This document shows, piece after piece, positions 1 to 8,239 of a stretch of DNA of 64,000 nucleotides. Both the position numbers and the translations under genes were made by a program. The notes beneath the pieces are model-generated. The model saw only the letters and a list, made by a program, of their open reading frames with translations. It made no database searches and was not told where the DNA came from. The DNA comes from Archaeoglobus profundus DSM 5631. Lineage in GTDB: Archaea; Halobacteriota; Archaeoglobi; Archaeoglobales; Archaeoglobaceae. Numbering within the stretch: the stretch's first letter is position 1; each line of letters starts with the position of its first letter. The stretch is from the NCBI RefSeq assembly GCF_000025285.1, contig NC_013741.1, positions 124,001 through 188,000 of the forward strand, written 5' to 3'.

Positions 1-889
1 ATGCTCCGTCAGTTCCCAAGCAAACGTTTATTCCTAGATCGTGCAAGTCCTTAACTCTGGCAATTCCAGAGGCCAATTTGAGGTTACTTATGGGGCAGTG
101 AACCACGCTTACATTTCTTTCTTTCAAAATCCTCATCTCATTATCGTCAAGCCAGATTGCATGAGCTATAACAGTTCTTTCATCTAAGAAACCTATTTCA
201 TCAAGCAACCTCACGGGAGTCTTTCCATAAACGGATTTCACGTGCTCAACTTCCCACTTCGTTTCAGCTACGTGAATGTGAACGTATGTGTTCAACTCTA
301 TTGCAGCATCCTTTACCCTCTTGAGAAACTCAGGAGTGCATGTGTATGGTGCATGCGGCCCAAATATAGCCCTAATTCTACCGTTGAATGCATTGTCCCA
401 ATTTTTGATGAACTCTGTTCCAATCTTTAACTCGAGATCAGCCTTTTCTTTACTACCTCTGTCAGCCATTCCATAGCTTAGAACTGCCCTAATCCCCGAC
501 TCCCCAACAGCTTTGGCGACTTCGTCCATGTGTATGTAGAGATCGCTGAAAGCAGTAGTTCCAGTTTTAAGCATTTCTAAGATTCCTAAGAGCGATCCCC
601 AGTACACATCTTCTGGCTCAAGGAGTTTCTCTACTCTCCAAATTTTCTTCTCAAGCCAGTCTTTCAAAGGTAAATCTTCCGCATAACCTCTGAAGATTGT
701 CATTGCTAGGTGAGTGTGAGCGTTGAAAAGACCCGGAATGACGATCTTTTCCCTAGCATCGATTTCGAGGTCTCCACAAATGTCGTCCCTTCCAACGTAT
801 GCTATCAAGTTTCCTTCTATACCTATGTTAGCCTGAACGAATTCACCATTTACAAAGCACAGACCGTTCTTTATCGCCACATCAAACAT
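1..889 (-). CDS. mtaD: 5-methylthioadenosine/S-adenosylhomocysteine deaminase-like amidohydrolase (C-terminus cut off)
   Basis: The minus-strand frame opens with ATG at 889 and runs off the window start, so about 296 N-terminal residues are visible and the C-terminus is missing. It reads as a cytosolic metal-dependent amidohydrolase of the MtaD/SsnA/TrzN family, which deaminates 5-methylthioadenosine, SAH or related adenosines. Visible marks are the first metal motif NAHTHLAM after the beta-sandwich N-terminus, a later HIHVAET, the HAIWLD segment, and HCPISN followed by LGTDGA close to the cut, all in family order. It lies 35 bp downstream of trkA on the same strand and could be co-transcribed with it. 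The family call is firm; the exact substrate (MTA, SAH or 5'-deoxyadenosine) is not settled. Confidence 0.88.
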   Translation of the reverse strand, partial: MFDVAIKNGLCFVNGEFVQANIGIEGNLIAYVGRDDICGDLEIDAREKIVIPGLFNAHTHLAMTIFRGYAEDLPLKDWLEKKIWRVEKLLEPEDVYWGSLLGILEMLKTGTTAFSDLYIHMDEVAKAVGESGIRAVLSYGMADRGSKEKADLELKIGTEFIKNWDNAFNGRIRAIFGPHAPYTCTPEFLKRVKDAAIELNTYVHIHVAETKWEVEHVKSVYGKTPVRLLDEIGFLDERTVIAHAIWLDDNEMRILKERNVSVVHCPISNLKLASGIARVKDLHDLGINVCLGTDGA

Positions 890-924
890 ACCAGTTGACA
901 GTGCAATCGCCTTTAATACGTTTT

Positions 925-2223
925 TTATTCGAATATGTCCTCTAATTCCTCTATACAATCCCAAGTTGCGAAAACGAGTATTCTATCTCCCCTTTTGATT
1001 ACGGTGTCTCCTCGAGGTATCAAGAAGTCCTCTCCTCTAATCACACCTCCTATTATCGCGCAGTCAGGTAACTTTAGATCCATTATCTTAACATCATCGA
1101 CATTCTTGGCTATAAACTCCAGAACGGCAATCTTCTGTTTAATTTCTGCAATACTCCTTATATCCACAAGCCTGAGATATTTCATTACTTCGAGAAAGGT
1201 TACCCTTCTAGGAGATATTGCATGATCTACTCCAACCATTTCGAATATCTTTATGTAATCACCCTTCTCGACCTTCGCAATAGCTTTCCTCGCACCCATG
1301 CTTTTGCAAAGGAGAGAAATCATCAAGTTTCTCTCGTCGCTCTCGGTTGTTGCGATCACTACATCGCTCTTACCAACCTCAACTTCCTCAAGAAATTCGA
1401 CATCCGTTGCATCTCCGCATACAACCTTTGTCTTCCTTAAACTCTCGCTCAAAATTTCGCATCTATCAATGTTCGAATCCACTAAGGTTATCTTAAACTT
1501 CCCCGTTTCGAGAGTTCTTGCTATGTATTCTCCTATGGTTCCCCCTCCGAATATCGTAACATTCTTTACAAGAGTCTGCCCAAATGCTTGAACCTTTGCA
1601 ATTTCATCCACTCTTCCCAAAACGACTAGAACATCTCCCTCCTCTACTACGGTTTCTCCTCTGGGTATAACAACTTCTCCATTTCTGAGTATAGCTACGA
1701 TTAGCACGTTTTTCGGTAAATTTAAATCGGAAATTTTCTTTCCAACGATGCCCGCTCCAGCCTTGATTTCTACGACGTTAGCTTCCCCCCCACTCAACGT
1801 TACAAAGTCAACAGCTCCAGGAATCATGAGCAGATTTGCAATCTCGTTTGCCAAAGCGAGCTGTGGACAAACTACGAGATCGAATCCGAGTATGTGATCT
1901 CTAACGATAGGTCTGTCAACGTAATCTGGATTGCTCACTCTAACAACGACTTTTTTCGCACCAAACTTCTTAGCCAAAAGACCAGAAAGCATGTTTACCT
2001 CGTCATCACCTGTTACAGCCAAGAATACATCAGCCTTCTCTATTTCGACAGATTTCAGAACGTCTATGCTTGCGGAGTTACCTCTTACTGCAGAAACATT
2101 AAGATTTTTCATATTTTCTACCTTATCTTCATCTATATCTATGACGTAAACATCGTGATTATCGCACAAAACCTTCGCCAAGTTGTATCCTACCTCTCCT
2201 GCTCCAGCTATGACTATGCGCAT
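925..2223 (-). CDS. trkA: Trk potassium uptake system NAD-binding protein TrkA
   Basis: This 432-residue protein has two tandem RCK units, each made of a Rossmann TrkA-N and a TrkA-C domain. The first nucleotide motif GAGEVG is at residues 7-12 and the second (GGGTIG) lies near residue 225. Each unit ends in a TrkA-C segment with the typical PRGETVVEEGD or PRGDTVIKRGD turn. TrkA sits on the cytoplasmic face of a TrkH/TrkG potassium channel and gates it in response to NAD(H) or nucleotides. No TrkH gene is visible in the window, so the channel partner must be elsewhere. The gene starts with ATG 9 bp after the tatC stop, suggesting co-transcription. Length and domain order are normal. Confidence 0.93.
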   Translation of the reverse strand: MRIVIAGAGEVGYNLAKVLCDNHDVYVIDIDEDKVENMKNLNVSAVRGNSASIDVLKSVEIEKADVFLAVTGDDEVNMLSGLLAKKFGAKKVVVRVSNPDYVDRPIVRDHILGFDLVVCPQLALANEIANLLMIPGAVDFVTLSGGEANVVEIKAGAGIVGKKISDLNLPKNVLIVAILRNGEVVIPRGETVVEEGDVLVVLGRVDEIAKVQAFGQTLVKNVTIFGGGTIGEYIARTLETGKFKITLVDSNIDRCEILSESLRKTKVVCGDATDVEFLEEVEVGKSDVVIATTESDERNLMISLLCKSMGARKAIAKVEKGDYIKIFEMVGVDHAISPRRVTFLEVMKYLRLVDIRSIAEIKQKIAVLEFIAKNVDDVKIMDLKLPDCAIIGGVIRGEDFLIPRGDTVIKRGDRILVFATWDCIEELEDIFE

Positions 2224-2232
2224 TGAACTGCC

Positions 2233-2961
2233 TTATCCCGTACTCTTTATATTTTTCTCCATGATCCTTGCAAGCACTATGCTGAACTCGTACATGATTA
2301 CAACGAGGGTCAGAACGATTATTTGACTGATTCCCGATATATCGAGAGTTAAATTCGTTGCCAGAATGAAAACAGCTAGATATACTATCCACCTTTTGCT
2401 CTTCAACCACTTGGAATCTATCAAACCGATTCTAACCGCTATCACAGCTAAAACTGGAATCTGAAACGACAGTCCGAAGGCTAATATTATCTTCAAGGCT
2501 GAGTACAGCGTTTTTTTGGCTGTTAAGAAAGGATCAGCTCCCATATTGAAAAGCATGGATATGCTGAAAACCCTAGGAACAACGATGAAGAAGCCTAAAG
2601 AGACACCGACTAAAAATAGTATATAGGAAAAGGGTAGAAAGATTTTTACAAATCTCCTCTCATGCTCGTAAAGTCCGGGCCTAGCAAATTGATAGAGTTC
2701 GTAGACCAAATAAGGATAAACGACGATGAGCACAACCGAGAACGAAAATGTAAGTTGAACCATGAACCATTCAGTTGGAGTCACAACGTTGATTTGAGTA
2801 TCGGGTAGCACATAGCTCCAAAAATCCTTTATCATCTGTCCAGAAAATCTAAAAACTATCGCAATTCCTATGACAAAAACAACGAAAACTCTCAAGAGTC
2901 TTTTTCTAAGCTCTGCCAGGTGTTCCTGTAGAGGCATTTCCCTGTCTTCTGGTGGTTCCAC
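2233..2961 (-). CDS. tatC: Sec-independent (twin-arginine) protein translocase subunit TatC
   Basis: This is a 242-residue polytopic membrane protein with six predicted hydrophobic segments. The conserved TatC N-terminus PLQEHLAELRKRLLRV is at residues 10-25 and is followed by the FxRPGLY-like motif FARPGLYEHE. TatC is the receptor that binds twin-arginine signal peptides and recruits TatA for export of folded proteins. No tatA is visible nearby. The start used is GTG at 2961, because a TATA-like AGATATATT lies about 25 bp upstream and gives a leaderless start; the internal ATG at 2937, right at the TatC motif, is the alternative. Transcription continues into trkA. Confidence 0.93.
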   Translation of the reverse strand: MEPPEDREMPLQEHLAELRKRLLRVFVVFVIGIAIVFRFSGQMIKDFWSYVLPDTQINVVTPTEWFMVQLTFSFSVVLIVVYPYLVYELYQFARPGLYEHERRFVKIFLPFSYILFLVGVSLGFFIVVPRVFSISMLFNMGADPFLTAKKTLYSALKIILAFGLSFQIPVLAVIAVRIGLIDSKWLKSKRWIVYLAVFILATNLTLDISGISQIIVLTLVVIMYEFSIVLARIMEKNIKSTG

Positions 2962-2992
2962 GCTTTGACTTTCGGCTTAGAATATATCTCTT

Positions 2993-3304
2993 TTATGCAG
3001 ACAACCTCCTTTTCATCATGAGCAGATAAGGAAGTGTGGAAATTCCAACAATCCCATAACTAAAATTGGCATCTTCTCCACCTAAAAAGGTGTCAGCGTA
3101 GGATGCCATAGCAGATAGGATCATTAAAACACCGAAAGCCAATCCAAGTATAGATCCAGCCAAGCAGTACCCATCCTTTTTTGTAACTACTCCCTTGAGG
3201 AAGACTGCAGATATTGTAAACAGTACAAAAGAGTTTGCATAGCTGTTCTTCAATTCGAAAATTGCTGATACAAAAAATATCATAAAGTAAATCAGGCCAA
3301 CCAA
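2993..3304 (-). CDS. small membrane protein linked to FeoB (paralogue of the 5466-5849 product)
   Basis: This is a 103-residue protein with about three or four hydrophobic helices, directly behind the intact feoB and overlapping it by 13 bp. The start is TTG at 3304, supported by a strong Shine-Dalgarno GGAGGTG five bases upstream inside the end of feoB. It resembles the protein at 5466-5849 by eye: ISAVFLKG pairs with VSAIFLRG, then a D-rich turn, GVLMILSAM with GVLYTLVLL, and a basic C-terminus. Both sit immediately downstream of a FeoB gene, so a role in the ferrous iron transporter is likely, but this is inference. I do not recognise a named family. It is not the Cys-rich FeoB-associated protein known from bacteria, because it has only one cysteine. 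Confidence 0.7.
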   Translation of the reverse strand: MVGLIYFMIFFVSAIFELKNSYANSFVLFTISAVFLKGVVTKKDGYCLAGSILGLAFGVLMILSAMASYADTFLGGEDANFSYGIVGISTLPYLLMMKRRLSA

Positions 3305-4989
3305 GTTCCCACCTCCGTTATCAGTAATGCGAATATGTAGGCGACGATAAAGCTATAAAGAATTGAAAATATCGCCCACTTAAATCCGGCTTCACTTCTT
3401 ATTGCGGCAATCGTTGCAAAGCAGGGTACGTAAAGTAGTGTGAAAACCATGAAAGCTAAGGCCTGATATGTACTTAAAAGGCTTACATCGACATTCATTA
3501 ATCCTATCGTCTCGACAACTACCTCCTTAGCAACAAAACCCATTATGAGGGCAAGAACCAGTTTGTAATCCCAACCCATCGGTGCGAAGAGGGGATGAAT
3601 AGCCTTACCGATTATTCCGGCAAAACTCTCTTCAATATTCTCACTTGGATAGCTCGTTATGAACCATATGAATACTGCCATAACGACTATGACTGTTCCA
3701 GCTTTTTCAAGGAAGTGCTTGACCCTATTCCAAGTTAGGAGTACTATATCCCTAACGTTCGGTAAGATGTAAGGAGGTAATTCGAGTATGTACTCTGCCT
3801 CTCCCTTAAATATAGTCTTTCTGAAAAGAAATGCCGATATTAGGGCTACAGCCAATCCGAACAAGTATAGGCTCATTATGACAGCACTACCATTCCTAAA
3901 GAGTGCGCTAACAAAAAGGACGTATATAGGCAATCTAGCACTGCACGACATGAACGGACTTACCAATACGGTGGTTAGCCTAATTCTATCATCCTCTATG
4001 CTTCTCGTAGCCATTACAGCGGGGACATTGCAACCGAACCCCATTATAAGCGGGATTATAGACCTACCATTCAATCCAAATTTTGACATGATTGAATCCA
4101 CTAAATAAACTGCGCGGGGCATATAACCGCTTAGCTCAAGGATCGACAGCGAGATAAAGAGAAACGCGATGTTTGGCAGGAAAACTAAAACGCTACCAAC
4201 ACCGCTAATGACACCGTTACCAAGCAAATCGAAGAGTATTCCATCATAACTTGATATGAGATCTGCAAGCGCAGAAAAAAAGGCATCTAACAAATCAACG
4301 ATTGGCTGCGCGACATTGTAAGTGAAAACAAAAACCATCCACATGAGGGATAGAAAAATGGGAATTCCCAAATGCTTGTCCATAAAAGCTTCATCAAGCA
4401 GCTCGCTTATGATAACCTTGCTTTCGAACCTCTCGATCACTTTATTTGCAATTTCTTCGGCAATCTTAACTTTCTCTTCAAAAGTTCTACCCAATCTTTT
4501 CGGAACTTTCCCTCCTTTAATGATCTCCTCTTTTAGTCTGTCTATTCCTATTCCTTTACTTGCAACAGTTTCAACTACTGGAACACCCAAAATCTCGCTG
4601 AGCTTGTCGCTCCTTATTCTTATTCCCCTATTCTTCGCAATATCGACCATGTTGAGTACAACTATCATTGGAATTCCGAAATCTGTCAGTTCTAATGTGA
4701 GGTATAGATTTCTTTCAAGGTTCGATGCGTTTACGACGTTTAAAATTAAATCTGGCCTTTCCTTAACTAAAAAATCTCTCGCAACCTTTTCATCTATTGA
4801 TCTGGGTTGAAGGCTGTAGATGCCGGGCAGATCTATGAAAATTACCTCCTTACCGTCTATCCTCGCCTTCCCCTCTTTCTTTTCAACTGTCACACCGGGA
4901 AAGTTACCTACTGTGAAGTTTCCACCAGTTAAAGCATTTATAAGGGCTGTCTTCCCAACGTTTGGATTTCCAACGAGAGCAACTTTCAC
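3292..4989 (-). CDS. feoB: ferrous iron transport protein B (intact)
   Basis: This 565-residue protein has an N-terminal GTPase domain fused to a polytopic membrane core. GTPase motifs are GNPNVGKT (residues 7-14), GVTVEKKEG (32-40), DLPGIYS (53-59) and NMVD near residue 113. The membrane part has the two gating repeats typical of FeoB, with GFGCNVPA and SCSARLPIY in the first and GFVAKEVVVETIG in the second. It imports Fe2+ across the cytoplasmic membrane. The start is GTG at 4989 with a TATA-like AATTTTTATTTAG about 25 bp upstream, giving a leaderless start. It is slightly shorter than many bacterial FeoB proteins. No feoA is adjacent to this copy; two lie upstream on the same strand. Confidence 0.95.
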   Translation of the reverse strand: MKVALVGNPNVGKTALINALTGGNFTVGNFPGVTVEKKEGKARIDGKEVIFIDLPGIYSLQPRSIDEKVARDFLVKERPDLILNVVNASNLERNLYLTLELTDFGIPMIVVLNMVDIAKNRGIRIRSDKLSEILGVPVVETVASKGIGIDRLKEEIIKGGKVPKRLGRTFEEKVKIAEEIANKVIERFESKVIISELLDEAFMDKHLGIPIFLSLMWMVFVFTYNVAQPIVDLLDAFFSALADLISSYDGILFDLLGNGVISGVGSVLVFLPNIAFLFISLSILELSGYMPRAVYLVDSIMSKFGLNGRSIIPLIMGFGCNVPAVMATRSIEDDRIRLTTVLVSPFMSCSARLPIYVLFVSALFRNGSAVIMSLYLFGLAVALISAFLFRKTIFKGEAEYILELPPYILPNVRDIVLLTWNRVKHFLEKAGTVIVVMAVFIWFITSYPSENIEESFAGIIGKAIHPLFAPMGWDYKLVLALIMGFVAKEVVVETIGLMNVDVSLLSTYQALAFMVFTLLYVPCFATIAAIRSEAGFKWAIFSILYSFIVAYIFALLITEVGTWLA

Positions 4990-5087
4990 GGATTTGGTTG
5001 GCCAGTGACACTAAATAAAAATTGCTGGTTGTAGTTGAGTTGATCGCAGTTTTTCAGATCGTTTCACATCTAAACATTGGTAAAAAT

Positions 5088-5435
5088 TTAAATGAATTTT
5101 GAAATATACGTAGCGACTTTTGCCCCTATAAGAACGAATAGAGCGATGACTAGAGTTTCAATCCCCGCTTTTGGACTGATTTCTTTCATCGCAAGAGCCG
5201 ATAAAAAGTCTGTTAAGACTGCGAAAGCTAGAGCCGCAATCAGACCGTACCTGCTAAATATTAGAACCATTGCAACAACTAGGGGTATAGCCACTAGAGT
5301 GCCGATAACTGTAACCTTTATCAGATCCAATCCCGTCGACTTGGCTATTAAGCTCGTAATTCCTGCCATTCTTGGGCATACTACGAAAAATGCGAAGGAT
5401 AAAGCTGCAATTAATATTCTTACATCACCCCCCAT
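5088..5435 (-). CDS. small four-helix membrane protein in the feo region
   Basis: A 115-residue, very hydrophobic protein with about four transmembrane helices and no cofactor motif that I can see. The longest frame opens with TTG at 5456, but a TATA box (TTTATATA, 5457-5464) covers that codon. The ATG at 5435, about 26 bp from the TATA centre, therefore fits a leaderless mRNA and is the start used here. It lies between the two FeoB loci on the same strand, with 98 bp separating it from the intact feoB. The context hints at metal transport, but nothing in the sequence proves it. Confidence 0.6.
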   Translation of the reverse strand: MGGDVRILIAALSFAFFVVCPRMAGITSLIAKSTGLDLIKVTVIGTLVAIPLVVAMVLIFSRYGLIAALAFAVLTDFLSALAMKEISPKAGIETLVIALFVLIGAKVATYISKFI

Positions 5436-5465
5436 GCATAATATTGAAATGGGCAATATATAAAG

Positions 5466-5849
5466 CTAAGGTGGCAAAGTCTTCCTAGCTCTATTGAGAG
5501 CTGTCAATCCCGGTATTGCAAGTGGAAGTAGCAGAATTTCTACCCTTAGATCGTTTAAGGGATTCCACTCATCTCCCACGATCCATGCATCCAATCCGTT
5601 CGTGAGCAAGACCAGTGTGTAGAGTACACCAAATACGGCAAGCATCAATGAGCCAAAACCAAAGAAAGCATCATGTTCATCGTGCGTTAGTCCTCTCAGA
5701 AATATCGCTGAAACCACAATCAGAACTAAGCCCCCAAATACATCGCTTGGAAATAGTTGTAATATCATTTCTCCCTTCAATCCTCCTACGATCTCGAGTA
5801 ATCCAGCTGCAAGCGTCATTATGAATAAGATTGCCGAATACCACCTCAT
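5466..5849 (-). CDS. small membrane protein linked to the split FeoB (paralogue of the 2993-3304 product)
   Basis: This 127-residue protein has about four hydrophobic segments. It begins directly after the stop codon of the FeoB membrane-domain gene (no intergenic base), so the two are surely co-translated. Its central part matches the 103-residue protein behind the other feoB: SAIFLRGL followed by an acidic/His loop (HDEHDAF) and GVLYTLVLL. The His/Asp/Glu-rich loop could touch metal, but this is speculation. One paralogue sits behind each FeoB, the strongest argument that the family works with FeoB. No named family recognised. Confidence 0.7.
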   Translation of the reverse strand: MRWYSAILFIMTLAAGLLEIVGGLKGEMILQLFPSDVFGGLVLIVVSAIFLRGLTHDEHDAFFGFGSLMLAVFGVLYTLVLLTNGLDAWIVGDEWNPLNDLRVEILLLPLAIPGLTALNRARKTLPP

Positions 5850-7127
5850 TCAAGCCACCCCCAAGCTTACAGCAATTCCGTAAACGATCAAAGCTACAAC
5901 ATAGGCCAAGATAAGTTCATAAGCAACAACAAATGTTGTCCACTTCCAACTACCAAGTTCCTGCTTCAGAATTCCAAGTGTTGCTAAACAAGGTAGGTAT
6001 ATCAGCGTTATTACCATTAGAGCCAGTGCGGAAGCTGGTGTGAAGTGTTGTGATATAACATCAGCAACATCCTCTTCACCAACGCCGTATATTACTCCCA
6101 AAGTCCCAACAACGATCTCTTTAGCCAAGAATCCTCCGACCAAAGCTACTCCGGCAGTCCAGTCCAAACCCAAAGGTTTGATTATTGGTTCAACAGCATG
6201 GCCTATTGCAGATGCGTAGGAATTCTCGATTAGTTCGCCACCGTTAGTTGCATCCCAAGGATGTGTTGTTAGGAACCACATCACGAGTGCTCCAATGAAG
6301 AGTATTGTTGCAGCTTTTTTCAGGAAGATTAAAGTCCTATTCCAAGCACTTATCAAAATACTTCTTACAGTTGGAGTTTCGTAAGGAGGCAGTTCCATGA
6401 GCAGAGGTGAAGGTTTTCCACCGAATATGAGCTTTCTGAAGAGTGTGGCCATTATTGCAGCGAGCAATATCCCGAGTATATACATCAATGTTATCACTGC
6501 ACCGGCAAATTTCTCGAAGAACACTCCGGCAAATAGCATGTAGACGGGTAACCTTGCAGAGCAAGACATCAGAGGATTTACCATTATAGTGATCTTTCTG
6601 TCGATGTCGTCCTCTATCGTTCTTGTAGCCATTATGGCTGGAACGTTGCAACCAAAACCGAGAAGCATCGGAATGAAAGATTTACCCTGCAATCCTACCT
6701 TAGTCATAGCTCTATCCATTACAAAAGCGGCTCTTGGTAGGTAGCCACTATCTTCGAGTACTGCCAAAGCTATGAACACAAATGCTATAGGTGGTAGGAA
6801 AACCAAGACGAATCCCCATCCACCGAATATTCCGTCTCCAATTAATGATGCCAGTTGCGGATTAGCTATGTTGCTCTTGGCCCAGTCCGAGCAGAATGAA
6901 AAGAACACATCTATTGCATCGCTGAATGGAGCAGAGACTGAATATGCAAATTGGAATACTGCCCACATTAGGGCCAAGAATATCGGTATTCCGACGTACT
7001 TGTCAGTCACAACAGTATCTATTAAGTCTGAGAACGTCCTTGGCTTCTCAACTTTTTCAACGCATTTACCAACTATTTCTTCAATTTTTTCATACCTTGC
7101 CAAAGCTAGCTCACTGGCGAAATCCAT
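5850..7127 (-). CDS. feoB: ferrous iron transport protein B, membrane domain (split gene, C-terminal part)
   Basis: A 425-residue protein covering only the FeoB transmembrane core. It starts with ATG at 7127 inside the end of the GTPase gene and begins with a FeoB linker (ARYEKIEEIV, then DKYVGIPIFLALMW). Gate repeats contain GFGCNVPAIMAT, SCSARLPVYM and GGFLAKEIVVGTLG. With the 233-residue upstream product it makes a normal full-length FeoB. The reading frame is -1 relative to the GTPase gene, and the two overlap by 22 bp. A one-base change in the AAAA run just before the ATG would restore a single ORF, so a natural split, programmed frameshifting, a mutation or a sequence error are all possible. 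Both halves are well conserved to their ends, which argues against old decay. Confidence 0.88.
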   Translation of the reverse strand: MDFASELALARYEKIEEIVGKCVEKVEKPRTFSDLIDTVVTDKYVGIPIFLALMWAVFQFAYSVSAPFSDAIDVFFSFCSDWAKSNIANPQLASLIGDGIFGGWGFVLVFLPPIAFVFIALAVLEDSGYLPRAAFVMDRAMTKVGLQGKSFIPMLLGFGCNVPAIMATRTIEDDIDRKITIMVNPLMSCSARLPVYMLFAGVFFEKFAGAVITLMYILGILLAAIMATLFRKLIFGGKPSPLLMELPPYETPTVRSILISAWNRTLIFLKKAATILFIGALVMWFLTTHPWDATNGGELIENSYASAIGHAVEPIIKPLGLDWTAGVALVGGFLAKEIVVGTLGVIYGVGEEDVADVISQHFTPASALALMVITLIYLPCLATLGILKQELGSWKWTTFVVAYELILAYVVALIVYGIAVSLGVA

Positions 7128-7807
7128 TCTTTTACCACCTCTTTGCTTATTCTAGCTTTGCTCATAATCTCATCGTCAAGCTCGAGCAACTTTATGGCAA
7201 CAAACCTTGATGGATACTCTGAAAGAATTGAATTTTCAACGATTTTAGACTCCAAAAGCTTGATATACCTCTCGATCCTGTCGTTGTACTTTATAACAGG
7301 TTTTCTTGGCATACGTGAGGCCTGAATTATCGTGTTCTTAAGCTCCTCAATCCCCTCACCCCTTATTGCAACCATCGGAACTACTGGAACCCCTAAATCG
7401 GCAGAAAGCCTTCTTACATCTATCTTGTAACCCTTCGATTCAGCTAAATCCATCTTGTTCAAAGCAACTACGACGTTTGCTCTCATTTCGATCAGCTGGA
7501 GTGTTAGATAGAGATTTCTCTCGATGTTCGATGCATCAACTATATCAACGACAACATCAGGCCTTTCGTTCAGTATGAAGTCCATTGCAATTCTTTCATC
7601 TAGAGATGTTGCTGAAAGGGAATAAATACCGGGAAGATCGACTATTACCATTTTGACTCCTTTATGCTCGCAAATTCCTTCCTTCTTCTCAACCGTAACA
7701 CCGGGCCAGTTTCCAACCTTCTGCCTTGCACCAGTTAAAGAGTTAAAAATCACGGACTTCCCTACATTCGGATTCCCGGCTAATGCAACCTTTATAGTCT
7801 CTTTCAT
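7106..7807 (-). CDS. feoB: ferrous iron transport protein B, GTPase domain (split gene, N-terminal part)
   Basis: A 233-residue soluble G protein equivalent to the FeoB N-terminal domain. Motifs: GNPNVGKS (11-18), GVTVEKKEG, DLPGIYS (57-63), NKMD near residue 117 and a G5-like VAIRGEG. The last part is the helical linker region that normally leads into the membrane. The frame then ends with a TAG in the -1-related overlap with the membrane-domain gene. It overlaps feoA by 4 bp, so feoA, the GTPase piece and the membrane piece form one translational unit. It would act as the nucleotide-sensing part of the Fe2+ transporter, on the cytoplasmic side, if it docks on the separate membrane protein. 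Confidence 0.9.
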   Translation of the reverse strand: MKETIKVALAGNPNVGKSVIFNSLTGARQKVGNWPGVTVEKKEGICEHKGVKMVIVDLPGIYSLSATSLDERIAMDFILNERPDVVVDIVDASNIERNLYLTLQLIEMRANVVVALNKMDLAESKGYKIDVRRLSADLGVPVVPMVAIRGEGIEELKNTIIQASRMPRKPVIKYNDRIERYIKLLESKIVENSILSEYPSRFVAIKLLELDDEIMSKARISKEVVKEWISPVS

Positions 7808-8034
7808 TCTCTCACCTCAACGATAACCTTCTCAGCCTCAGCTTTACGAAGAGTAAGACGATATCTCCTAACTTCTATCTCCATTGGGTCTTTCAATGGA
7901 GCATTTCTGACAATCCTAACTTCCGCTCCTCTTGTCAGCCCCATTCCCAAGAGTTTCCGTTTCAAGGTCGTATTTCCTTCTACATCCAAAACGATGGCTT
8001 TCGTTCCCGGCTTTAGTTCGTGCAACCTTCTCAT
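7804..8034 (-). CDS. feoA: FeoA domain protein
   Basis: A 76-residue SH3-like FeoA protein: GTKAIVLDVEGN, then the family core LLGMGLTRGAEVRIVRNAPLKDPMEIEVR. FeoA is a small cytosolic partner of FeoB. It overlaps the FeoB GTPase gene by 4 bp (ATGA type). Its promoter region is the 205-bp gap to the dtxR stop: TATTTATT centred near 8060 gives a start at the ATG, and the two 17-bp direct repeats at 8071-8117 lie just upstream of that TATA box. Confidence 0.92.
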   Translation of the reverse strand: MRRLHELKPGTKAIVLDVEGNTTLKRKLLGMGLTRGAEVRIVRNAPLKDPMEIEVRRYRLTLRKAEAEKVIVEVRE

Positions 8035-8070
8035 TGTCAGAAATTTAATTTAGCTGAATAAATACTTAAT

Positions 8071-8117
8071 CCTAATAAATTTAGATTGTCATTTGACTTA
8101 CCTAAGAAATTTAGATT
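8071..8117. promoter_or_regulatory. candidate metalloregulator operator: two direct repeats upstream of feoA-feoB
   Basis: Two 17-bp copies, CCTAATAAATTTAGATT (8071-8087) and CCTAAGAAATTTAGATT (8101-8117), differ at one base and start exactly 30 bp apart, about three helical turns. On the minus strand each reads as AATCTAAATTT followed by a TTAGG half-site. A third, weaker CTCCTAAAA follows near 8129. They lie immediately upstream of the probable TATA box of feoA (centre near 8060). The TTAGG/CCTAA half-site also occurs in the palindrome in front of the other feoA, pointing to the DtxR-like protein encoded next door. Binding is inferred. Confidence 0.6.
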
Positions 8118-8239
8118 CTTCGATAAATCTCCTAAAAGCCTAAGCATATCAAATTATTAGAGAAATCACGCTAAATCGCTAGGTTTCTTAAGCTTTATTT
8201 TCGTAAAAGAATCTATACTTGAAATCCTAGCGGAAGTTG

